From NCBI GenBank assembly GCA_004525875.1, contig SPBQ01000200.1, positions 1 to 5,140 of the forward strand: 5,140 nt of DNA, given 5' to 3'. How positions within the stretch are numbered: the first letter of the stretch is position 1; each line of letters begins with the position of its first letter. The notes beneath the pieces were generated by a model. The model had not been told where the DNA came from. It searched no databases and worked only from the letters and a program-made list of their open reading frames with translations. The position numbers and the translations under genes were made by a program. Shown here one piece after another: positions 1 through 5,140 of this stretch. The DNA is from Myxococcales bacterium (GTDB lineage: Bacteria > Desulfobacterota_B > Binatia > UBA1149 > SPBQ01).

Positions 1-288
1 GGTAAGCCCAGCCGCCACAAAGTTACCGCAAAGAACGGATACCGTGCCGGCCCCGGTATCCAGCTCACCGTTCCCGCTCAAGACCACTGCGCGCGTACCA
101 AAATCCAAAGTTGACCCGTCGTCCACTTTGATCACCGTGGTGATCAAGCAAGGATCAGCGTTCGGGGTGCAGATCTGGTCCGCAGTCGAGACCGCCAGCG
201 CAGCACGGGGCGCGACCGCTACCGAGGAGATGAGCGCCACCAAGAACACGATCGCCGGAGCGAGGCCTGTGTACGTCTTGGCCTTCAT
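1..288 (-). CDS. Exported protein, probable beta-helix or surface type; 3' part beyond the window
   Basis: A reading frame of 96 codons starts at ATG 288 and continues without a stop to the window edge, so only the N-terminus is visible. Residues 1-32 form a clear Sec signal peptide: Lys at 2 and 4, a hydrophobic core around residues 9-26 (LAPAIVFLVALISSVAVA), and a likely signal peptidase I site after ALA at about residue 32. The mature part begins VSTADQIC and has Cys at 40, 47 and 87. It contains a run of the kind DGSTLDFGTRAVVLSG, in which short hydrophobic strands alternate with Gly/Asp/Asn turns. This pattern is common at the start of bacterial right-handed beta-helix or adhesin-like exported proteins. 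The start codon overlaps the stop of the upstream gene (TGATG) and has an AGGA ribosome-binding sequence at 301-298, so translational coupling is likely. The fold is inferred from a short segment, and the exact function is unknown. By hand count the GC content here is about 61 percent, apparently somewhat lower than in the rest of the window. Confidence 0.75.
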   Translation of the reverse strand, partial: MKAKTYTGLAPAIVFLVALISSVAVAPRAALAVSTADQICTPNADPCLITTVIKVDDGSTLDFGTRAVVLSGNGELDTGAGTVSVLCGNFVAAGLT

Positions 289-301
289 CACGGCTTGTCC
301 T
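286..301 (-). promoter_or_regulatory. Ribosome-binding site and stop/start overlap coupling the two exported proteins
   Basis: Read on the minus strand, AGGA (301-298) precedes the ATG at 288 by nine bases. The ATG shares its A with the TGA stop of the upstream gene (TGATG, 290-286). This fixes the start of the downstream partial gene and suggests that ribosomes finishing the first protein reinitiate on the second, which would keep their amounts linked. Confidence 0.7.
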
Positions 302-965
302 GCGGGTTCACGGCCGAACCGTGCGCCGGGGGACGAATCGCGCCACGCACGTTCCCACGAACGCCGTAGCGCCTATTGCCGCTGGCCTCGACATCCTCCA
401 GCATGCGTTGCCGGCCGCCGATTCGCAGCCCGTCGCCACCATTGGAATCGGAAGTGACACGAGCCAAGCGCGCCGGTGCCCCACGAAGGACCAGGCCGTC
501 GCGCGAGCTACCCTTGATCGTCAGATCTCGGATCTCGGCGAGAGGGCGGCTCCCGGTGGCGCGCACGCCGTTGCGAAAGCCCGCGATCTCGGCCGGGCGA
601 CCCGGAACGCCGCCGATGATGATCGCGCCCTGCTCGCCACCCTCGACAATCCGGATGCCCGAACCCTGGCCCGATCCGACGATCGACAGGCCGGACAGGT
701 CGAGCGCGATCGACTCAGCCCCTCGGGGAGCCCGCAGAACCAAACCGTCGTGATCACAGCGAACAAGGGAGACGGGATCGTCGGGCCGCAGCGTCGTGTC
801 CGAGACGACGATGTCTCCGCAGCTGCACGCGACGCGTGTTCCGCCGACGTCGTCACCGCACTCGGCGGCCAGGGCCGGGGCGCGCCCGCCCGCGACCATC
901 ATGAGGCCGGCCAGGCAGGCAAGAACGAACAAGAATACCGCTTGGTGGGAAAAACGTATCGCCAT
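288..965 (-). CDS. Exported right-handed parallel beta-helix repeat-like protein
   Basis: This is a complete 225-residue protein of unknown specific function, predicted to be exported. Residues 1-34 look like a Sec signal peptide: MAIRFSHQ, then a hydrophobic core at about 9-26, then APALA just before the mature start near Ala34/Glu35. After cleavage, Cys36, Cys47, Cys49 and Cys70 lie in an N-terminal cap-like segment (ECGDDVG, ACSCGDIVV). From about residue 73 to 205 there are successive short rungs, such as DGLVLRAP, IALDLSGLSIVGSG, GIRIVEGG, GAIIIGG, IRDLTIKGSSRDGLVLRG and GDGLRIGG. Their spacing and Gly/Asn/Asp turns are typical of right-handed parallel beta-helix (PbH1, pectate-lyase-like fold) proteins. 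The C-terminus is a short Pro/Arg-rich tail. It is small for a beta-helix protein and I see no catalytic motif, so a binding or structural role is as likely as polysaccharide cleavage. The ATG at 965 gives a well-formed signal peptide. The nearest purine-rich sequence, GAGGG at 983-979, is 13 bases away, which is rather far. The gene is translationally linked to the exported protein downstream. Confidence 0.8.
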   Translation of the reverse strand: MAIRFSHQAVFLFVLACLAGLMMVAGGRAPALAAECGDDVGGTRVACSCGDIVVSDTTLRPDDPVSLVRCDHDGLVLRAPRGAESIALDLSGLSIVGSGQGSGIRIVEGGEQGAIIIGGVPGRPAEIAGFRNGVRATGSRPLAEIRDLTIKGSSRDGLVLRGAPARLARVTSDSNGGDGLRIGGRQRMLEDVEASGNRRYGVRGNVRGAIRPPAHGSAVNPQDKP

Positions 966-1076
966 CTGATTGTTCAGGCCCTCGAGGCCACGCGCCTGGG
1001 CGGAGAACCCTCGGGGGCACGCCTGGACGGAGGAGTAGATTTTCTCTTCACAATCCTAGTCCTTACAGCCAAGAGG

Positions 1077-1140
1077 AAAAAGCCACCGAGACGTTGGACG
1101 CCCCCCGATCGGGGTCCATCCACCAGCATAACGCCTCGGT
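1077..1140 (-). terminator. Terminator-like stem-loop with U-tract in the presumed leader of the beta-helix pair
   Basis: In minus-strand RNA, ACCGAGGCGTT (1140-1130) pairs with AACGTCTCGGT (1095-1085) over eleven positions, ten Watson-Crick and one G-U. Within it, GGAC (1117-1114) pairs with GTCC (1099-1096), and a GC-rich tip CCCC-GATC-GGGG (1114-1103) closes the loop. A 12-base internal loop lies on the 5' side. The structure is followed by GGC and then TTTTT (1081-1077). The G-U pair becomes an A-C mismatch on the plus strand, so the fold favours the minus-strand transcript. It could be an intrinsic terminator of a small RNA of about 160 bases, an attenuator ahead of the exported-protein genes, or simply a leader structure. 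The three-base gap between stem and U-tract and the short U-run weaken the terminator reading. Confidence 0.45.
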
Positions 1141-1243
1141 TTCTCCCGCCGTCTGGTTCTCGAGTCGAGCCAAGCCGACCCGTAGCTGTCTGTCCACCTC
1201 GAATTGAGCCCAGCGCAGCGCTCGGGCGGATCTCGCGGGTCCG

Positions 1244-1271
1244 CATATAGATGTGATAAACAAAAGGACAA
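1244..1271 (-). promoter_or_regulatory. Possible sigma70-type promoter for the minus-strand transcript
   Basis: On the minus strand, TTGTCC (1271-1266) matches four of six bases of the -35 consensus TTGACA. After a 16-base spacer, TATATG (1249-1244) matches four of six bases of the -10 consensus TATAAT. The site lies in an AT-rich island within GC-rich DNA. Transcription would start near 1237 and give a leader of about 270 bases before the exported-protein start at 965. This is consensus matching by eye only, and the motif could be fortuitous. Confidence 0.35.
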
Positions 1272-1295
1272 CGGCCCGACGGGCTGCCCGCCCGG

Positions 1296-3965
1296 ATGAC
1301 TCGCCTCGACAACTTTCTGAGCCGCGCATCGGCGAGCGCTGTGCGCTTCGCCGAGCGCCATGCTGCGGCGGTCGTGGGCGTATCGTTGCTGCTCACGGTC
1401 GTCTCCGCGGCCGCCACCGTCAACTGGCTCGGCCTCAACACCGACACGCGCGCCATGCTCTCCGAGGACCTTCCCTTCCGGAGGTTGACCAAGCAGTTCG
1501 AGACGGCGTTCCCCGTGCTCGAGCAACCCATGATCATCGTGGTCGACGCCGAGAGCGCGCCCAGGGCACGCGAGGCGGCAGCCGCGCTGGCCGAGAGGCT
1601 GCGGGCCGACGACACCCATTTCGAGACCGTCTTCGCGCCGGGCATCGGCTCGTTCTTCGAGACCTACGGCCTGCTGTACCTCGACACGGAAGCGCTCGAA
1701 GACTTCGCCGACCGGCTGGTCGTGGCTTTGCCCTTCTTCATGCGGCTCGCACGCGAGCCCACGCTCGATTCCATGGTCGGCGTGCTCGACGACGCGCTCG
1801 ACGAGCGCGCCCCCGTTTCCGACACCAGCCTCACCGAGGCCTTCACGGGGATCGCCGACGTCCTCGAGGCTGCGCTCGACGCCGACGACACGAGCGCGGC
1901 CTGGGAGGAATGGGCCGCCGGATCTGACGACGACGGCAAGCGGCGCATCATCATCGTCCAGCCGGTGCTCGAGTTCGGCCACTTGAAGGCTGCCCAGCGA
2001 CCGATGGACGCCGTACGCAAAGCAGCCGAGGAGCTCGAGCTGACGCTGGACAACGGGATCGGCGTGCGGATCACGGGCGATGCGGCGCTCAACACCGAAG
2101 AGATGGACGCCGTCGCCCGGCAGGCCGGCCTGCTTGCCGTCGGCGCCTCGTTCCTGGTCGTCACGCTCTTGCTGATGCTCGGTCTTCGCTCATCGCGATT
2201 GGTGTCCGTCACTGTGACCACGCTCGCGGTGGGTCTGCTGTGGACCACTGGCTTCGCCGCAGCGACGATCGGCGATCTCAGCCTGATCTCGATTCCGTTC
2301 GCCGTGCTGTTCGTCGGGCTTGCAGTCGATTTCGGCATTCACTTCTCGCTGCGCTTCTACGAGCTGCGCGCCGCCGGCATCGAGGGCGACGCTGCGCTGG
2401 TCGAGACCGGTCGCAGTGTCGGTAGCTCGATCACGCTGTGCGCCATTACCACCGCGATCGGCTTCTTCGCATTCGTCCCGACCCACTACGCCGGAGTGGC
2501 GCAGCTCGGCTTCATCTCGGGCTCGGGAATGTTCTTCAGTCTTGCAGCGACGCTACTGTTCTACCCCGCGCTCCTGCACCTGACGGGCGGAACCCGGGCA
2601 CAGCTCACAAAGCACCGGACCGCGTTCGGTGCGCCCGTCTCGGAGCTGCCGCTGCGACGACCGTTGATCGTCGTCGTCACCGGCATCATGATAGCGATCA
2701 CGTGCATCGCGACGCTTCCCTACATTCGCTTCGATCCCGATCCAGTGAAGGTTCGCGATCCGAACTCCGAATCGGTGCAGACGATGAACGATCTGCTCGC
2801 GGACAACCCGGAGGCACCCTGGACCGTGCAGGTTTTGGCAACCGATCTCGATGCGGCCGTCGCGCTCGCCGCGCGGATCGAGGAGCTGGACACCGTGGAG
2901 CGCGCCGTGACGCTGCAGGACTTCGTCCCCATCGCACAGGAGGAAAAGCTCGAGATCATCGAAGATCTCAATTTCTTCCTCGCGCCCGTTGGCTCCTCCG
3001 GCGACGACGTCGATACAGTACCGAACGTCGACAAGATCCTCCCCGAGCTCGGAAACGTCTCGAAGCGGTTACGCGAGATGGCCCGTGCGCCCGGCCGGAC
3101 GCCGCAGCTCGACCAGGCACTCGAACGCCTCGCGACCGCGCTCGACCAGCTTCGCGCTCGCGTGGAAACCGCCGCCGACCCCGTCGCGGAGGCCGCACGC
3201 ATGCAGACAGCGCTGCTCGGTAACCTGCCCGGGTGGCTCGACGGGCTCGAGACCGCACTGGGAGCCGAGCAGTTCGGCCTCGACGATCTGCCGAACTCGC
3301 TCAGATCGCGCTACATCGCTGCGGACGGACGGGCGCGCATCGAGGTCTTTCCAGCCACCGACCTCTCCGACGACGCGGCTCTGAACCGCTTCGTCGATAG
3401 CGTCCGGGAGATCGTGCCCAACACGACCGGCGCGGCCGTCGAGATCGTGGAGAGCGGCCGTGCCATCGTCGGCGCCCTCCAACAGGCGCTGGCCACAGCG
3501 ACGGCGGCCGTCGTCCTGCTGCTACTCGTGCTCTGGCGTGACGTGCGCGACATGCTGCTCGTCGTCTCGACGCTCGCCCTCGCCTCGCTCATGACGGCTG
3601 CCACGACCGTCGCTCTCGACATCCCGTTCAACTTCGCCGACGTCATCGTCGTCCCCCTGCTCCTCGGCATCGGCGTCGACAGCGGCATCCACCTCGTCCA
3701 TCGCCACCGTATGGACGGGCTGGCCCACGCTGTGCTCTCCACCAGCACCGCCCGCGGCGTGATCTTCAGCGCACTGACGACGATCGCCAGCTTCGGAAGT
3801 CTGGCCTTCTCCACGCATCGCGGCATGGCCAGCCTCGGCGCACTGCTCACACTCGGCCTGACCTACATGCTCGTGGCCAACCTATGCTTCCTGCCCGCGT
3901 TGATCCTGTGGACCGATCAGCGCATTCCTCGAACCCGAGCAGTAACGCCCCGACCCACCGCCTGA
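1296..3965 (+). CDS. hpnN: HpnN-type hopanoid RND transporter (MMPL family)
   Basis: This 889-residue inner-membrane protein has the two-half architecture of RND/MMPL exporters. The first half has one membrane segment at about 24-42, a large periplasmic domain at about 43-275, then segments near 278-297, 302-322, 330-350, 375-395 and 405-425. The second half repeats this: a segment near 455-474, a periplasmic domain at about 475-727, then five segments between 729 and 872. The conserved Gly-x-x-x-Asp motif occurs once per half: GLAVDFGIHF with Asp345 and GIGVDSGIHL with Asp795, the usual positions for proton-relay residues. Length and local features such as YGLLYLDTE, IIVQPVLEFG, VRDPNSESVQ and FVPIAQEEKLEII agree with the hopanoid-associated family HpnN. 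HpnN is known to move hopanoids from the inner to the outer membrane. ATG 1296 gives a normal short cytoplasmic N-terminus. A stop at 1257-1259 limits upstream extension, and no strong Shine-Dalgarno sequence is close by. The gene is intact and has no hpn neighbours in this window. A general MMPL lipid exporter is the main alternative. Confidence 0.87.
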   Translation: MTRLDNFLSRASASAVRFAERHAAAVVGVSLLLTVVSAAATVNWLGLNTDTRAMLSEDLPFRRLTKQFETAFPVLEQPMIIVVDAESAPRAREAAAALAERLRADDTHFETVFAPGIGSFFETYGLLYLDTEALEDFADRLVVALPFFMRLAREPTLDSMVGVLDDALDERAPVSDTSLTEAFTGIADVLEAALDADDTSAAWEEWAAGSDDDGKRRIIIVQPVLEFGHLKAAQRPMDAVRKAAEELELTLDNGIGVRITGDAALNTEEMDAVARQAGLLAVGASFLVVTLLLMLGLRSSRLVSVTVTTLAVGLLWTTGFAAATIGDLSLISIPFAVLFVGLAVDFGIHFSLRFYELRAAGIEGDAALVETGRSVGSSITLCAITTAIGFFAFVPTHYAGVAQLGFISGSGMFFSLAATLLFYPALLHLTGGTRAQLTKHRTAFGAPVSELPLRRPLIVVVTGIMIAITCIATLPYIRFDPDPVKVRDPNSESVQTMNDLLADNPEAPWTVQVLATDLDAAVALAARIEELDTVERAVTLQDFVPIAQEEKLEIIEDLNFFLAPVGSSGDDVDTVPNVDKILPELGNVSKRLREMARAPGRTPQLDQALERLATALDQLRARVETAADPVAEAARMQTALLGNLPGWLDGLETALGAEQFGLDDLPNSLRSRYIAADGRARIEVFPATDLSDDAALNRFVDSVREIVPNTTGAAVEIVESGRAIVGALQQALATATAAVVLLLLVLWRDVRDMLLVVSTLALASLMTAATTVALDIPFNFADVIVVPLLLGIGVDSGIHLVHRHRMDGLAHAVLSTSTARGVIFSALTTIASFGSLAFSTHRGMASLGALLTLGLTYMLVANLCFLPALILWTDQRIPRTRAVTPRPTA

Positions 3966-3977
3966 GCGACGACCAAG

Positions 3978-4029
3978 CCGCCAGAGGCGGCGTCATGCAG
4001 TATCTCGGGTTGCTCGCGAAGCGAGCTGC
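3978..4029. repeat. REP-like tandem repeat, unit 1
   Basis: This is the first of two adjacent 52-base units that agree at 40 of 52 positions. It contains two hairpins. The first is GCCGCC-AGA-GGCGGC (3977-3991, starting one base before the unit). The second is GCTCGC-GAA-GCGAGC (4012-4026), a perfect six-pair stem with a GAA loop. It begins 12 bases after the hpnN stop codon. The position between convergent genes and the paired hairpins are typical of REP/BIME-type dispersed elements. It may protect or end the hpnN transcript, although there is no U-tract. Confidence 0.75.
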
Positions 4030-4081
4030 CCGCCGGGGGCGGCGTCGTGCGATATCCTGGAGAGCTCGCGAAGCGAGCTAT
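4030..4081. repeat. REP-like tandem repeat, unit 2
   Basis: The second unit directly abuts the first, with an exact 52-base period. Its hairpins are CCGCC-GGG-GGCGG (4030-4042) and GCTCGC-GAA-GCGAGC (4064-4078). The second hairpin is identical to that of unit 1, while the linker between hairpins has diverged. The last bases of the unit overlap the TAG stop codon (4080-4078) of the minus-strand oxidoreductase. Unit 1 has CTGC where unit 2 has CTAT, so the stop arises from bases that differ between the units. Confidence 0.75.
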
Positions 4082-5140
4082 CCGAACCGACGCGGCGTCA
4101 GCAACGCCACGTCGAACAGATTGCTGGCCCCCTCGGTGATGAGATCTGAGGCCACGCGCCCGAGCAGTCCGCTCGTCTCGATCCCACAGCCGCCCTGACC
4201 CGCGAGCCAGAAAAAGCCCGGCCGGCGCGGATCCTCACCAACGACGGGTACACCGTCGGCGGCGAACGTGCGCAAGCCGGTCCAGCTGCGAAAGCTGGAT
4301 CTACCATCACCGGATCCGTCCGGAAGAGCGGCCATGCACAGCCGCGGCGCGAGCACGGCCAGACGGGACATGGCTTCGTCGAGCACGCGCTCATCGCAGA
4401 CCGCGTCGCACGGCGGGCTCGGCGTCTCGTCCATGGCGCACACCATGAGACCGTCGAATCCCGGACGGAAGTAGACCGAATGGGGATCGCTCCAAACCAG
4501 CGGCCAGCACTCCACGCCGAACTCCGCGAGATCCTCGTGCACGGGGAAGGTCGTGATCGAGCGACGACGCGCGGTGAGCTCCGGCCGTGTGGCGTCGGCC
4601 ATACGGCCGAGCTCTCCCGCCCACGCGCCCGCGGCGTTCACGATCCAACGCGCCTGCAGTCGACCCTGCTCGGTGACCACGGCACTCACGCGGCCGGCAT
4701 CGTACTCGATGTCGAGCACCGACTCGCCGGTGCGAACTTCGACGCCGGCGGCGACCGCGGCGGTGAGATAACCGTCGAGCAGCGCATCGACGTCGATGAA
4801 GCCTCCCTCGGGCAGGTAGGCGGCCCCGTCAAACGAGTCGGCGTCGAGCACGCCGACTCGATCCACGGCCTCCCGGGCACTGATCAGCTCGCAGCCGCGG
4901 CCGGCCTCACGGAGCTCGTCGATGCGGGACTGCACGACGCGCCACCCGGCGCCGCCGAACAATCGCAGGGCGCCGCGCGGATCGAGCAACGGGCGCGGCG
5001 CGAACCCCTCGGGTGGATGTCGCAGGAACTCGGAGCCGAGCACCTTCAATGCCTGGACCACGGGATTCGGGTCGATCTCGAGCAGCGTACGGGCGCTGCG
5101 GCCGCTGGCGTGGTAGGCCGTCCGGGCCTCGCGCTCGAGA
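4078..5140 (-). CDS. FAD-dependent oxidoreductase, DAO family (D-arginine dehydrogenase/glycine oxidase-like); N-terminus beyond the window
   Basis: The frame is open from the right edge to a TAG at 4080-4078 and gives 353 visible residues. A GTG at 5061 is possible as a start, but the sequence before it still reads as family protein (LEREARTAYHASGRSAR), so the real start lies outside. Roughly 30 residues, including the GxGxxG dinucleotide-binding loop, are missing. Visible family features, counted from the edge, are HASGRSAR at 10-17 (the segment near the flavin), the DAO motif VNAAGAWAGELG at 167-178, and the C-terminal part WTGLRTFAADGVPVVGED (286-303) with PGFFWLAGQGGCGIETS (307-323). R290 is the candidate arginine that would bind the substrate carboxylate. 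Such enzymes oxidise amino acids or related amines using FAD and are cytoplasmic or associated with the inner membrane. The substrate cannot be set from sequence alone; D-arginine dehydrogenase-like is my best guess. As I recall, many relatives have Tyr where this protein has Cys318 (GGCGIET). Confidence 0.85.
   Translation of the reverse strand, partial: LEREARTAYHASGRSARTLLEIDPNPVVQALKVLGSEFLRHPPEGFAPRPLLDPRGALRLFGGAGWRVVQSRIDELREAGRGCELISAREAVDRVGVLDADSFDGAAYLPEGGFIDVDALLDGYLTAAVAAGVEVRTGESVLDIEYDAGRVSAVVTEQGRLQARWIVNAAGAWAGELGRMADATRPELTARRRSITTFPVHEDLAEFGVECWPLVWSDPHSVYFRPGFDGLMVCAMDETPSPPCDAVCDERVLDEAMSRLAVLAPRLCMAALPDGSGDGRSSFRSWTGLRTFAADGVPVVGEDPRRPGFFWLAGQGGCGIETSGLLGRVASDLITEGASNLFDVALLTPRRFG

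Larger units (their letters stand above)
966..1295. other. Divergent intergenic region between the beta-helix pair and hpnN
   Basis: This 330-base stretch has no convincing protein-coding gene. It must carry the promoters for both the minus-strand exported-protein pair and plus-strand hpnN. Two patches are clearly richer in A+T than the surroundings: about 1244-1268 and about 1036-1080. On the minus strand it can form several hairpins. One pairs GCCC at 1227-1224 with GGGC at 1211-1208 around an AGCG/CGCT inner stem. A six-pair stem joins GGGTCG to CGACTC around 1182-1163. The long stem-loop at 1140-1085 is listed separately. I could not identify a good plus-strand promoter for hpnN. The region does not match a riboswitch or housekeeping RNA that I recognise. 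Confidence 0.6.

Noticed and set aside
44..457. Plus-strand open frame of 137 codons at the left end
   Set aside because: It overlaps the two minus-strand exported proteins, whose signal peptides and TGATG coupling are much better evidence of coding.
910..965. Lipoprotein signal in the 225-residue beta-helix protein (Cys17 preceded by VLA)
   Set aside because: The hydrophobic core continues after Cys17, and a good signal peptidase I site follows at about residue 34. The -2 and -3 residues fit a lipobox only weakly.
1077..1243. 6S RNA, c-di-GMP or cobalamin riboswitch in the minus-strand leader
   Set aside because: I could not find the conserved core sequences of these classes, and the ends of the segment do not pair as in 6S RNA.
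321..1250. Long plus-strand open frame of 309 codons opposite the beta-helix gene
   Set aside because: It lies antisense to a protein with a clear signal peptide and a repeated beta-strand pattern. Its own translation is compositionally random (rich in Arg, Ala and Asp) with no domain, so it is a high-GC shadow.
1063..1329. Minus-strand open frame of 88 codons that reads through the leader hairpin and ends just after the U-tract, possible leader peptide
   Set aside because: It begins inside hpnN antisense, upstream of the candidate promoter. It has no good ribosome-binding site and no run of a regulatory amino acid. Its end near the U-tract is probably chance.
1056..1982. Minus-strand open frame of 308 codons overlapping the 5' part of hpnN
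   Set aside because: It is antisense to a well-conserved transporter, has no recognisable domain and has shadow-like composition.
3977..4081. CRISPR array or integron attC sites
   Set aside because: The two units abut with no unique spacers of constant length, they are only 77 percent identical, and there are no attC core sites. A REP-like pair fits better.
4078..5061. GTG at 5061 as the start of the oxidoreductase
   Set aside because: The in-frame sequence upstream to the edge encodes family-typical residues (YHASGRSAR), so the gene continues beyond the window.

Overview
This is a GC-rich chromosomal window, probably from a free-living Gram-negative bacterium. It carries an HpnN-type hopanoid transporter, two exported beta-helix-like proteins and an amino-acid oxidase-type flavoprotein. 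The style of the beta-helix proteins (an early Cys-rich segment followed by short Gly/Val/Ile-rich rungs) resembles secreted proteins of deltaproteobacterial-type lineages such as Myxococcota, Desulfobacterota or Binatota. That placement is an impression from protein style, not a computed taxonomy.

Layout. (1) Bases 1-965, minus strand: two exported proteins in tandem. The upstream one (965 to 288) is complete, with 225 residues. The downstream one starts inside the upstream stop codon (TGATG at 290-286) and runs off the left edge after 96 residues. (2) Bases 966-1295: a 330-base divergent intergenic region. It holds a possible minus-strand promoter near 1271-1244 and, in the presumed leader of the beta-helix pair, a long stem-loop followed by five U residues (1140-1077). 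This could be a terminator, an attenuator or the 3' end of a small RNA. (3) Bases 1296-3965, plus strand: an intact 889-residue RND/MMPL-family exporter, best recognised as HpnN. (4) Bases 3966-4081: the convergent junction, almost filled by two tandem 52-base REP-like units that each contain two short hairpins. (5) Bases 4078-5140, minus strand: a DAO-family FAD-dependent oxidoreductase similar to D-arginine dehydrogenase/glycine oxidase. Its N-terminus lies beyond the right edge, and its stop codon lies within the last repeat unit.

The genes do not form one obvious pathway. hpnN stands alone here, without the squalene-hopene cyclase or other hpn genes that often accompany it, and has neighbours on the opposite strand on both sides. 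A shared envelope theme (export of hopanoids and of surface or periplasmic beta-helix proteins) is suggestive only. I do not see a clear new multi-gene system. The least explained parts are the structured minus-strand leader and the paired repeat at the convergent junction.
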